Shown in pieces: positions 45,054 to 57,095 of a DNA stretch of 64,000 nt. The DNA is taken from contig NC_065423.1 in the NCBI RefSeq assembly GCF_024362695.1, positions 4,457,001 through 4,521,000 on the forward strand, in the 5' to 3' direction. The first letter of the stretch is position 1. Every line of letters begins with the position of its first letter. A program made the position numbers and the translations under genes. A model generated the notes under the pieces. It searched no databases. It saw only the letters and a list, made by a program, of their open reading frames with translations, and was not told the origin of the DNA. This DNA comes from Pectinophora gossypiella (Eukaryota; Arthropoda; Insecta; Lepidoptera; Gelechiidae).

Positions 45054-45235
45054 TATTATAATTTATATTATTTATATCGCCTCGCAACAGGGCACATTCA
45101 ACGCGACAAAATATCGCGAAGTTCAACAAATAAACATCTGTCAGTGTTAATTGTCGCGTCTACATAGCGAGAGCCGTGCCGCGAGTGCGGTTCAGCATAA
45201 AATTCAGAATGGTAAGTACACATACACATACATAA

Positions 45236-45455
45236 ACTCACGCCCGTAATCCCAAATGGGGTGGGCAGAGCCACAAGTAATCAAAGACAACTTGCAGCCA
45301 CTGTTGATACGAAGTCCTAAGATGGATATGATGAACCTTATGGTGATAAGGGATCAGCCTGTCGCCCATAACATTAGTCCATCATGTTAGAGGACGCAAT
45401 CCCTCTGTCGGTTTTTACGACATGCCCGGGAAGACAAGCAGCTGAACGTGTTCTA
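45236..45455 (+). repeat. Dispersed repeat F, copy 2
   Basis: Reads ACTCACGCCCGTAATCCCAA, CAAGTAATCAAAGACAACTT, GGTGATAAGGGATCAGCCTG, and GACAAGCAGCTGAACGTGTT. It is a common lepidopteran repeat, probably the untranslated end of a retroelement. Confidence 0.65.
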
Positions 45456-46043
45456 TGTTTTTTTTATAATGGTAAGTATTTTTCGTAAAATTACGTATAT
45501 TTATAAGTGGTTCATATACGGTTGTCTGGTAAAGTAAGCATACCATGGATTCACCCTTTGGGGACGGAAGAACCACGTACTACTACTACATTTGGCATGA
45601 CGTCTGAAGACAGATATTATGAACTTTTTAGAACTTTATATAGTGAAGTGACAGTTTAACTCCGTGAAAATAACTGACTGTTTGATTACTTTTTTCATAG
45701 TTTGACGGGATAGTACCGCAGCGCAACTCGATTTCTATGTCGTCCCAGGAATGATAAAAACATAGATAAAATACTTTTTTACATATTATTTTCTGAACAC
45801 GGTAGTGAAGTGTTTAAGCATACGAGGTCACTGGCATTTGCTTGTTATAATAGAAATACTGAATTCACGATACAGGAAGCAATTTGAAAGGGAAATTCGT
45901 CGGTTTAGAGTTATCGAGGACGAACCGGTAACATAAGCGTGTAAATTACGTACTTAGGCGATAGGTACTATATCTATTTTATTTTTTTCATTTTTGTAAA
46001 CCAATTAAATAACCTAAGTGTCCAGCCCAATCAATTAATATTT

Positions 46044-46176
46044 AAACCGTTGCTCCCGGTTACTACTCACTGATGTAAGTACGTAGTCGTTTTGGCCTTT
46101 GGCGGCTCAATAATAACCCTGACACCAGGGTTGATGAAGTTGGTAATCCACCTCATAACACACGATACAAGAAGAT
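46044..46176 (+). repeat. SINE-A 3' fragment
   Basis: AACCGTTGCTCCCGGTTACT through ACACGATACAAGAAG; head missing. Confidence 0.7.
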
Positions 46177-46618
46177 CAAATTATGTTCAATGATATTAAT
46201 TTTATTATTTCGATTAACTACATTAATTTTATTATAGAGAATTGAAATAAATTATGAAAAAGCCCTTAAATAAAAATTTTGAAAGAACCAATTTTGAAGG
46301 AAGGCGAATCAAGATTCTTCGTTTGTACATAAGTATATTATTTTATTAAATTCCCCAGAAACGGATGGAATGATAGAAGAGTACACGTAACGTAAGTATA
46401 ATATATTGTAACATGGCTTTCACCGCGAGTTTACCGGCCTTAAATCATGGTTAAAACTAAAGTAGTGAGACGTGCCACTTCCCTGGCCTATGTCTAAAAA
46501 GGTACAACGATTTTTGTTCCCACATGTTTCATGATACCACATGTTTGAGGATACTTTTCTCGACTCCTACGAAGGATTTGCAGCGTTTCTCTTTTGGTTC
46601 ATGTTCGTACATAAACTA

Positions 46619-47178
46619 ATCTTCTAAATATATAAAAGGAGAAACTGACTGACTGACATATCAACGCACAACCTAAACGGCTAAACGTAGGCACTTAAAA
46701 TTTGGAAGGGACGTAGCTTAGGTACCGTAGAGGTGCACTAAGAGAGGAATTCCCGAAATTCCCACGGGAACGGGAATTACCGGGAAAATCCTTTTGTATG
46801 AAAAATCTAAACCACTCAAGTTAGACGTTTGAAATTTAGCATGCAGGTACCTTAGTAAACTTAAAGCTTAGTTGCAACAGGATATTACAAAATTCCTACG
46901 GGAACGGGAGTTAGCGGGAAAAAACATTTGTATGAAAAAAATCTAAACCGCAGATACGAGTAGATGTTTTTAATATAGCATGCATGCATACCTTAGTAAA
47001 TATAAAGTTTAGTTATGGGTGTATTTTGAAAAATGGGAGTTAGCGGGAGAAAAATGTTGTATGAAAAAATCTAAACTGCAGAAGTTAGATGCTTGAAATT
47101 TGACATGCACTCCCCCCACACACAAAGATCTGTCTTTTATAACACGCCACGAGGACGAAGTCGCGGGCAAAAGCTAGT
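46619..47178 (+). mobile_element. Non-autonomous Helitron with internal tandem repeats
   Basis: The 5' end is TCTTCTAAATATATAAAAGG followed by GACTGACTGACATATC, and the 3' end is a GC-rich near-palindrome (ACGAGGACGAAGTCGCGGGC) followed by AAAAGCTAGT. A hairpin then CTAGT is the hallmark of a Helitron 3' end. Three tandem units of about 137 bp (46747-46888, 46889-47025, 47026-47107) share TTGTATGAAAAA, ATCTAAAC and CCTTAGTAAA. It codes for nothing and would need a Rep/helicase supplied elsewhere. Confidence 0.8.
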
Positions 47179-48349
47179 CTTATAAATTCGAGAGTAGTTT
47201 TGTCTGTTACCTTTTCACACCCAAAACGCGGAGCCGATTTTATTATTTTATTTTTATTCATAACATATCCAACAGCAGTTTTACAGGTAAAGTTCGTCAT
47301 CATCAGTAGTAGTAAGTAGTAGTAGTTAGTAGTAAGTTTTGATAAAATAGACCAACGATTCCTAAACTGGTTACCATAGAAAAGACACAAGGGATCCGCA
47401 AAATTACTTCTTCGATAAAACATTGAAACAGTTTCATTCTTCGCAATAAAAGTTAAAATAAATAATAGTGTTTCAGTTTTAAAATATGTCTAATATAAGT
47501 TTTAGTTCTTATTCAAATTACAGTGTCTTTAATTTGTTATCATTTAAGACGGGGTTTCGTATACTTTTATTTTTGATCGGTTCTCCGTTATCATAAAACT
47601 TTCCGAAACTAACCCCTGCAATAGACACATAAAATAGATTGGAATTCAGTGAACGGCATATGGTGCTCAGGGTCAGATTTAGAGTACTTTCTAGTGACAG
47701 ACTTAGAGTACATGAACATTAAGTGATTTAATATTAGTAACATCACAAATGTCTAGCTGGGGGCCGGAAAACAACCCAAATACACAGTAAATAAACAAAC
47801 ATGGTTTGTTTGGGTCCACGATAAGATTGCCCTAGTGGCAGATAAGCGTAGTTCCGAATACTTATCATGCACTTTCCAACAAATAAGTAAACATAGATAA
47901 CTATATAGGCTATCTACGAGTTTGTAAGAGTTAAAATATATCATTACGCCATGGCTCATGCCTACCTCTATAACTAGCACTCAGTTTTTACTCTACTCTA
48001 TACGAGTAGTAGTCATGACAGATTTACGCTAGTTTAAAAAGGGCTGACAGGCAGCAGACGGGGCAGACAATAAGCTACTTTCATTGGTCGACGATAATGT
48101 TGAAAATAATTATATTAATGTAATTGAAAAACCAAAAAAACAAAATCCTGTTGCGAGCTTATGAATCTCAATGTGGTTATTCTTTTTGTTTTGACTATTA
48201 TGATGCAATCTACATATTTCCCTATTTAATCTGTTGGGTCTATGTATAGTTCGTTATTTTCTCTATAGTACTCGTATGGTTAGGAAATTATTAGGTTAAT
48301 AATGTATTGTGTAATATTATGAATAGTGTATTTGTATAAATATTAACTG

Positions 48350-48527
48350 TAGTTTATACCCGTTGTTATTGCACCGTCCCGCATTTTTTTTTTATGGCTG
48401 ATTTCTGGTTGCCTGGAATAAATTGCTTCAGAGCTGCCTATTCGTACTGTAATGTTGCTCAATGACTTTATAAATCTTTGTATGTTTTGTTTATGTGCAA
48501 TAAAGTATATTTGATTTGATGATTAGC
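48350..48527 (+). repeat. Jockey-like LINE 3' end
   Basis: CTGGTTGCCTGGAATAAATT, GAGCTGCCTATTCGTACTGT and GCAATAAAGTATATTTGATT make up the untranslated tail typical of lepidopteran jockey-clade LINEs. No coding sequence remains. Confidence 0.6.
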
Positions 48528-49042
48528 TCGATATACCAAGCTTACCTAATGTCAATTAGGAAGAACATCGGCAGGGTCCATAATGTGTAATCTAACAGCT
48601 GCTATCTCAGCCAGTCTGTATGTGTTGAAACGAAATAGTCGTTAAAGACATGAACTTTTTGTAAAACGCAACACGTGTCATGAATTTTATATTTTTTTAT
48701 TACCGTTTTGGTCATCAGCCTGACACAAGCACTGAAGCACCGTAGTGCTCTTTGTACCCAATTTTTCACGCTTGAAACTCAAGTCACTGTATTTTCACGT
48801 ACAAAAACACGAGTCGCCAACACGAATGGCAAATAGCTACTATAGCGAAGTAGAATATGTATTTCATACGTAATTGTCTATATTTTTTTAACGGCATATG
48901 CGCCGCTGGTTCGTGTTAAATGACCCTTGAAGATCAGTGACACATCCGAAATTACTGTCAGGTTATTAGAGGACATTGAAAAGTTATAGTTTTAGAAAAT
49001 AGCCGTTTATCACTGGCTGAAAAACTACTTAAAAAAGCATTT

Positions 49043-51495
49043 TAATGAAAGCTTATGCTTTCTCTATGAATCTGGCAAAGTTCTATCAGATTCTGTCCCG
49101 GGGTTCTTTTTTTACGGCCATGTTTGTCCTGGCTAAAAATGTGATAAAATACAGTGGGAGCTAAAATCGACTCAAGATTTGTTGCTGGATAACTAAGTCT
49201 ACATAAATAATTATGTATCATATTGTATATCATTTTAAAGAGGATCTTTTCCAGAATCCAAAACATAAAAAAAAAACAAAAAAAAGTCTTTATGTAAGCG
49301 AATTATAGTCAATTTGCATCTGCAGCGCCATTGTTTCTCGGTAGCTAAGTTCAAGTTTCATGCCTTTTACCCCTTCCAAAAGTATCTTACCGATTTTTTT
49401 TATATTGCTTCCGGAATTTGATCTGAGTGATAAAAACAAGAAAAATGAATAGACACCTCTCCGATAGAGACCGCCTAAGCTATTGCCTAAATCGTCATCA
49501 TTAGCAAGTCATTACGGTATTGCATATTATAAGCTTATCAGCAACTTGGAACTTGGTCCAAGAACCTCCACTGGTGAGACTTGCATGTAATGATAGCTTA
49601 TACTTGTCCTATGATTCTGGCAAAGTTCTATCAAACTCTATCCTAGGGTTTTTGTACGGCCATATTTGTCCTGAGTGTACAGTAGTGGACTGCAAAATCA
49701 CCTCAGGATTTGTTGTCGAAAAACTATTTAACTAAGTCTATATACATAATTATATATCATAATGTATATCAATTTTAAAGGGGAAGGTTATCAGAATCAG
49801 AATCACAAATAAAAAAAAATGCATTAAGTATGTAAACGACTTTTAGCCAACTCACGTCCGTAGCACCATTTTTCTCAGCAGCTACGTACGAGTTTCGCGC
49901 CTTCCAACCTTTCCAAAGAAGCCCAATCATTTTTTCCTTCTTCTGATATTGCATTCTTAACCTGACAAGTGACAACAACAAGGAATAAAATAGATACCAT
50001 TCCGATAGAGGCCGCGTAAGCTATGGACCTATTGCAAGATAACGTACTCAAAGGCTAGTCATTATAATCCAACAGACGTAACATGATTAGAATGCGGGAG
50101 GACGCAAATGTAGTATGTTTTCTTTCACCACAATCTTGTTTTATTAACCCAGGCTTATATCTTGTCTTATAAACAATGCCGAATGGTACAACAAACGTAT
50201 CGTAAACGTAAGGTTGCCTGGTAGTAATTGCTACCTTGGCAATAAAGCCGCCTTTTGCACCAGTTATTGCCTGAACTTGTTTAATAAATGTGTTTCTTTT
50301 GTATACAATAGAGTCATTGTATTGCATCTTGATTAGAATGACTTATTTCTTGTTTCTCTCGTACTAAGCTGTATACTGTTAGTGTTAAAGAGACACATAT
50401 TTCGTCTCTTTCGCATAAGGCGATGTACTACATTTCCGTCCCGCCGCATTCTAATCATGTTACGTCTGTTGGATTATAATGACTAGCCTTTGAGTACGTT
50501 ATCTTGCAATAGGTCCATAGCTTACGCGGCCTCTATCGGAATGGTATCTATTTTATTTCTTATTGTTGTCACTTGTCAGGTTAAGAATGCAATATCAGAA
50601 GAAGGAAAAAATGATTGGGCTTCTTTGGAAAGGTTGGAAGGCGCGAAACTCGTACGTAGCTGCTGAGAAAAATGGTGCTACGGACGTGAGTTGGCTAAAA
50701 GTCGTTTACATACTTAATGCATTTTTTTTTATTTGTGATTCTGATTCTGATAACCTTCCCCTTTAAAATTGATATACATTATGATATATAATTATGTATA
50801 TAGACTTAGTTAAATAGTTTTTCGACAACAAATCCTGAGGTGATTTTGCAGTCCACTACTGTACACTCAGGACAAATATGGCCGTACAAAAACCCTAGGA
50901 CAGAGTTTGATAGAACTTTGCCAGAATCATAGGACAAGTATAAGCTATCATTACATGCAAGTCTCACCAGTGGAGGTTCTTGGACCAAGTTCCAAGTTGC
51001 TGATAAGCTTATAATATGCAATACCGTAATGACTTGCTAATGATGACGATTTAGGCAATAGCTTAGGCGGTCTCTATCGGAGAGGTGTCTATTTATTTTT
51101 CTTGTTATTATCACTCAGATCAAATTCCGGAAACAATATAAAAAAAATCGGTAAGATACTTTTGGAAGGGGTAAAAGGCATGAAACTTGAACTTAGCTAC
51201 CGAGAAACAATGGCGCTGCAGATATAAATTGACTATAATTCGCTTACAAAAAGATTTTTATTATTTTTTTTTATGTTTCGGATTCTGGAAAAGATCCTCT
51301 TTAAAATGATATACAATATGATACATAATTATTTATGTAGACTTAGTTATCCAGCAACAAATCTTGAGTCGATTTTAGCTCCCACTGTATTTTATCACAT
51401 TTTTAGCCAGGACAAACATGGCCGTAAAAAAAGAACCCCGGGACAGAATCTGATAGAACTTTGCCAGAATCATAGGGAAAGCATAAGCTTTCATT
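49043..51495. repeat. 2.45-kb near-perfect palindrome of dimeric units
   Basis: The left arm 49043-50097 (1055 bp) is repeated inverted at 50444-51495, with very few differences. The spacer (50098-50443) is 346 bp. Each arm is itself a diverged tandem dimer of about 500-bp units: both units have CTTGGTCCAAGAACCTCCAC, TATGATTCTGGCAAAGTTCT, a GGCCAT-TTTGTCCTG block and TCCGATAGAG-CCGC-TAAGCTAT. Mirror-image short frames in the two arms are a result of the symmetry. No terminal signature of a known transposon was found. Confidence 0.85.
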
Positions 51496-51634
51496 ACATA
51501 TAAGTCTCATCAGTGGAGGTTCTTGGACCAAGTTTCATACAAAAGTGCCCATTGTCATTTGTATCGAACGCCTTATTATAATATACGCATTATTCCCGCC
51601 CGGTTTACGAAATAAAGTCTTCGGATACGGAACG

Positions 51635-51872
51635 TTCTTCTTCTTATCGTGTGGGCTGTGAGGTGGAATACCAACCTCATCAACCCCGGTGTCAGGGTTT
51701 TTATTGAACCGCTATAAGCCTCTGACATGGCTCATGTAACGACTACTTACTAACATCAGTAAGTAGTAACCGGGACCAACGGCATAACGTGCCTTCCGGA
51801 GCACGGATCATCTTACTTTCGGGCGATCCGGTGATCAGCTAGTAATGTCCTAACCAAACTAGGGATCACAAT
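51635..51872 (-). repeat. SINE-A copy without head
   Basis: TTCTTCTTATCGTGTGGGCT, GTAACGACTACTTACTAACA and GATCATCTTACTTTCGGGCG lie in the order expected for inverted SINE-A; it stops at CTAGGGATCACA, before the B box. Confidence 0.8.
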
Positions 51873-52311
51873 GTTTATGTGTGTATATGTATAGGTAGGT
51901 GCATTAGCTGTAAATATACAACATACTTCCTACATTATAAAACAAAGTATAAAACCAATCTCTTATAGAGTAGGGACTTTAATTTAATCAGTTAATCATT
52001 TTAGTATGAAACTGCAGTTGGTAATTTTCAGCATAATATCCATTAAGTCGTTATTTATTTGGCGAATGCGCTTTGAGTCTCGGGAGAGCACATTTCTCGT
52101 ATAACAAATACTTCCTGATCATGCTATGTAACAATAATACTTTTTTCTGAAAAATATGCATGGAATTGTTGTCGAGAAAGTCTACTGGTTGAACACTTTG
52201 ACAAGCATGCTCATTTATGTGTATGTTTAATATTGCCAATTGGTATTTATTTTAAAAATGAGTGTTTTGTAAATTATTAAAAAGAAAATATAGATTTTTC
52301 CGCTGCACAAT

Positions 52312-52551
52312 TTACCTTTTCTTTTTGAGTGCCTCGCCAATATTTGTTTTAAATACGAAAATAATTAACGCATTAATTGTGCATACTATAAAACTCGCAA
52401 AAAATAGTGTCACGTTTGTAATTTTTCGACTTTCTTTTTCATACAGGTATAAACTTGAGCTACTCACCGCACTGACGTAAAGTTCCAATGACACATTTAA
52501 CACATTACAAAATTGGACCCCGACTGGCATAGTGGAGTTATCCATCGCCAT
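52312..52551 (-). CDS. Hypothetical small membrane protein, 79 aa (orphan)
   Basis: The frame begins MAMDNSTMPVGVQFCNVLNV and ends GEALKKKR. It has one clear hydrophobic segment at about residues 47-67 (VTLFFASFIVCTINALIIFV), three N-glycosylation sequons on its N-terminal side (N5, N19, N46) and a lysine-rich end, the layout of a single-pass protein with the C-terminus in the cytosol. A minus-strand AATAAA (52251-52246) lies 61 nt past the stop. The end AAAAG|GTAAAT could also act as a splice donor. I recognise no family, and a chance frame in AT-rich DNA cannot be excluded. Confidence 0.28.
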   Translation of the reverse strand: MAMDNSTMPVGVQFCNVLNVSLELYVSAVSSSSLYLYEKESRKITNVTLFFASFIVCTINALIIFVFKTNIGEALKKKR

Positions 52552-53513
52552 ACGAGCATTATATCAAACAATCCGCCGTGTCATAACATAGTAACAAGAT
52601 CCGACAATCAAATTAAACATTAGTGGGAGATTTTATTCTTTATTTTGAGAAGACGCGCACTGAATTCTAAATATCACTTCGGAAATACGAGAATTGGGAC
52701 GTCTTCGTGTTGTATGGGATACATAGGTTATGCGCGTATGTACGTCTATCTATATAATATTATACGTTGAATATCTCTCGTCACGTAGGTCAGCTGGAAG
52801 TTTGTTTAGAGATAAGCTTACTTGTACTATCTGTATTCTTTTTTATGTTCTTTGTGTCTGTTTTATTGTGTACAAATAAATAAATAGGTTGAACAGTGAG
52901 TGTATTAAGGTTATAGATGATATTCGCACGTCTACAAACAATGTGTTAGAGAAAATAAAGATTTCCCTTGTTAGGCTTGATATATGACGGAGCAATCAAC
53001 GCATTGTTCATACATTTTCACTCATAAGAGTACCTACATCTCTCTTCCTCTGCGCTCGACTCTGCTATGGTGAATATTGGACCGGGCCTTAATATGAAAT
53101 TATGAAACCAAACCATCAAATCGAAAAAAGAAGAGAAATAATGAACCAATAAGAATTGCTTGTGTAAATGGACGTCTGCTAAGATAAACGATCGATAGAT
53201 CACCGCGTAGGTAAGTTACCTACTCCGTGAGAAAATTCCAACTTGCTTTAGCTCTTGCTATTGTATTGACGAACTAAAATATATATAAAACTGTGGTATA
53301 ACATAAGCAAAGCCATCCGTCGTTTGTGTTACGCCATGATGTTCTATACTGTGTCTTTCACGGTCTATAAGTGCTAGAATTATTCTGTGACGGAACAACC
53401 GGAATAAGACTGCGAAAAAGAATGTCTCACGGTCTGAATGACAATAGATAAAAAAAAAACTTCGATTTACACTGACACTACACATTGAAGTTATCGTAAG
53501 AGCCCGGGTAAGA

Positions 53514-53605
53514 GCCCTCAGCGCTCCCCATTTGTCCGGCCAAGTAGTTAATGCCATCTGCGGCAAGTCTACAATAAGTCACGTCAAAAAAAAGACGTGA
53601 CGCCA
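53514..53605 (-). repeat. Dispersed repeat G, copy 2
   Basis: On the minus strand, GACTTATTGTAGACTTGCCG and CAAATGGGGAGCGCTGAG match 3669-3737 on the plus strand. A perfect GTCACGTC/GACGTGAC hairpin adjoins it at 53579-53602. Confidence 0.6.
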
Positions 53606-54184
53606 TACGATTGAAAAGTAAAGTAAGACGGAGGTAAAGGCTCAGCCACTGGTTGGGGTTGCCGTAGTATTACTCCTTATTCTATGGTAAGTAGCTAAAT
53701 TCCAAATTTAGGTATTTCAAAAGAAAATGTGCTGGATCTTAAGAATGACAATATTTTCCTACTATATTATAATATTTAGAGCTTCGCACAGTGAAAGTGT
53801 TTATATTATAAAAGGAATAAAAAACCGCGGCAGACAGAAGAAGAAAAAAACCGACTTCGATCATACTTATCACTTGTCTACGGACTTCAAAACCAACACA
53901 GGTTAAAAGTACCTATATTAAAAAAAAACCTACACTAAAAAACTACAGATTTGGAACTAGTTGTGAAAGTTGATGGCCATGTTTTGAGTATGGTCACAGG
54001 ACTCACAGTCACAGGTATTTTTTATTTCACTCAAATATATATTTATCTAATTACTAACATATCAACTTGACATTCCAAGGTGATTTTTAAATAACTATAC
54101 CTGCAAAAATAAACTAATGAACCTTACACAACAAAACCAATCTTTTTATTACCTTTACCATTTAAAAAACTTTAAAACCAGTCA

Positions 54185-54736
54185 TCATCATCATCAATTT
54201 AAGAGCCACGCTCTTGTCGGTGTAGCATTTTCCGAATACTCTCCATGCTACTTTTTAGGGAAAAATAGGGCAGTGGTTTCCCTCTTGCCTTCCGCCCCGC
54301 AGTACTCTGTCTGACGCGAGTGGGATGGCGCCCAGAGTAGTCTATTACAAAGCCATACTAGGGCTCCTGTCCTCTGCCTCTGAATAGTACTGACAGTTAC
54401 TGCTGCCCTCTGTCAGGTTCCAGGTTACAGTCCCTGTGACATGCCCCTTCCGTCCTGCATTACCGTACCGATGGCTCCCATCTCCGCCTCTGCAGCCGTT
54501 GAGGTCTTCACCCGTATCCCTGGGCAAGGGTTCTACGTTATACCCCGTAGGTCTGGGTCCCTATTCGAACTCAGCCACCATCTCACTCCGGCCTACTGAA
54601 GTAAGAGGCGCCCACCCCCGCGGCAAGGACGCGCCGAACAGGAATTGCCCCAGTGGAGGGCAGAGAAGATGACTCTGTTCCCCCTGGGGCCGGGTTAATG
54701 GTCTTGTATGGAACCAAGACCAAGGGCCAAACCAGG
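54185..54736 (-). mobile_element. Retroelement tail with (GAT)n end and 13-bp target duplication
   Basis: TTAAAACCAGTCA flanks the insert at 54172-54184 and 54737-54749. On the minus strand the 552-bp insert ends AAGAGCGTGGCTCTTAAATT followed by GATGATGATGATG, a retroposed 3' tail. It is much more GC-rich than its surroundings. It may be a 5'-truncated RTE/Zenon-type LINE or a SINE using one; no RT block is left. Confidence 0.75.
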
Positions 54737-54999
54737 TTAAAACCAGTCACAGATTGTAAATCTTAATTGTATTTTAATCAGGGCAAAGCAAACTCTACCT
54801 GGCAGCAAGAAAATAATCAGAGTGCAACGATAAGGATTGAGTCTGATAAGAGGTTAATGCCCTGTGAATGTTACACAAGATGTGAGTTTGTGTTATGTGT
54901 GTACTATTTCATTCATTCACACAGAGAGGTGGTATCTGCCAGGAAACTGGAAACATGGGGGGTGGAAAGTTGGAGTTTATCCATAATATACATACATTC

Positions 55000-55165
55000 A
55001 AATTCAAAAATATCTTTGTTCAGTAGGTAACATAGTTACACTTTGAATTTTTACATAATAAGTGTCTTATTAACCTAAAACTACTGAAGCTTTTCCAACT
55101 GAGGAAATGAAGCTGCAAGAAAATCCTATGCACAGAGCCTTAGACATTCTTAAAAACCATAATAT
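55000..55165 (-). repeat. LINE 3'-end fragment, second copy
   Basis: Shares ATTCAAATTCAAAAATATCT, GTAGGTAACATAGTTACACT and CTTAGACATTCTTAAAAA-type sequence with 25125-25310. Confidence 0.65.
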
Positions 55166-57095
55166 TATATCATCCATGTTAGGCTTGGGATACCGCACTA
55201 TGTGAATGAACCCTAAACCTACAAAAATGTCCTATTATACTATCAATATAAATAAATAAATGCCAAAAATCAGCAGACACTTTATATAAATTTATGAAAA
55301 TGTCTTATATTTTGGAGTTTATTCACTTATTCTATACATGTATTTCTGTATCATCATTATATAAATGTAGTTTCAATTTAAAATGCCTCTCTCATGTAAC
55401 TGTGAAACATGTAATAAATGGCATAATAATTTTAATGGTAACACTTTTTTACTTTTATGTTTACTCTACTTCATTACCACAATAAATTCAGATTATTACT
55501 CTCATTAAAATTTATACATAACAGGTAATTTTCTTAAAAAAGAATCACTGAATTCACAGATCAAAATAAAAAGTAAAATTAAATAATTTTGTCACTTATA
55601 ATGTTCGTTATTTAATCACAAACCTAATAAAACAAATAAAATTTTAAATGAATTATTTGAAATTAAAGCATAATAAAGTAAGTAGATATTACATCAATAG
55701 GTATTAATACTTACATTTTTGAAATGCAACACTATTGTTAATCAATTTGTGAGCATAGATTAAAAATCACACACTGTAAAACAGCAGCACATATACATAA
55801 GGCAATAACTGATAAGCTCTAATAGGATTGTATAAAATTGATTAGCATTAAATTATGTTAATTGTACTAGGGGTCAGGCACTTCCTATATTGATAGTAGT
55901 TGTTTACCAGTTTAAGTGCGGTACCAACACAGACTAGACTGGAGATCACTAAATGCTGTTGCGAATACCCGTCGTTAAGAAATTGTAACAAAGTGGGTCA
56001 TTTTTTAAATGCATTGCTGAAAGTAATTACAAAATAAATAACATCTTTTACATAATTCCCAGTAAATGTATTAACGTGTACATCTAACGGTAATAGGGAA
56101 TAGTGGTGCAGGATACAACAATAGAATTAAAAAAAATATAAAGTATCGGAATAAGTAGAGCACGAAAATAATGTATACAATAAAGTGAAAGGGTGCCGAA
56201 ACGAAACTCTCGTTATGTGGCGAATGCAGCAATATTCGCAATGCACGGACCTACTTAAAGTAGTCCCATTGTTTATTTAACTTATTTAGATAACGATGTC
56301 GATGCAAATAAAGAGGAATAACTTTCCAACACAAAATTAACTACCGAAACATTTGTACACTTGCAAGAGAAAATAGGTACTCACCAATCTCGAGAATCAC
56401 TCGGGAATAGGTGCTTTTGTCAGCCCCGTGATCCCATACTTAACAAACTAAGATGATCACAGTAAAATTACATTTACAACAATTTATTTCCACAAAATTT
56501 ATTTACGAGAAAACACAGACCTACGCTCGATCAACAGCCATAATCGAGCATAGACAAAGTAGAGTTACCATAGAAAATAAAAGATTGACAAGCGCATCTA
56601 TTATGTAAACAGTTCCTTATAAGATACCAACAAATGTTTATAATACATTGCAGAGAAACTATTGATCTTATTCTTTGGATTGCATAAGAAACGCAATGTA
56701 AATAGTAATTGTTGTTATAACATCTGTAAAAATCCTGATCTCACACCACCGAATTGCCTTCGCCGGCAGTGAAATTACATTTTGCGCTCAATTTACACTT
56801 ACTGTACTTCGTAAAAATATTTTACACAAAAATAGCGATCACAAAAAAAATACATTTTCATATAGGCAGGCATCAACCGTTATGTGAATTAAATGGTGCT
56901 TCGTTTTCATGTATGTGACACTGACACTAGCTGGTGGTGGTGTAGCTGTGTGCGACAATTAATTTACAATTAACTGCTTCATAAAAGTAAAAATAAATAT
57001 CTATGGATAACCTCAAAAATAAAAAAATGTCAATGTCAAAACAAAAACATATGAGTGCTTTTATAATTTACCAACTTACATATTTTTAAATTAAA

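Larger units (their letters stand above)
44759..57095. other. 12-kb interval between Sppl3 and mL63, no conserved gene
   Basis: I recognise only repeats here (Helitron-like pieces, repeat F, SINE-A fragments, LINE ends, the 2.45-kb palindrome, a retroelement tail) and one orphan small reading frame at 52312-52551. The stretches 45460-46040, 47180-48350, 48530-49040, 52560-53510 and 55170-57095 hold nothing I can name. The last contains the promoter of mL63. Confidence 0.6.

Noticed and set aside
45200..45215. Plus-strand ATG|GTAAGT that could be a tiny first coding exon
   Set aside because: No downstream plus-strand exon of a recognisable gene follows within 12 kb.
49042..51503. Pairs of mirrored short frames of 62-76 codons
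   Set aside because: Each pair is simply the same sequence in the two palindrome arms. None resembles a known protein and no splice or poly(A) context supports them.
56384..56410. Donor-like GAGATTG|GTGAGTACC on the minus strand, possible 5' UTR exon
   Set aside because: A good donor, but no coding exon on the minus strand downstream can be assigned to it.
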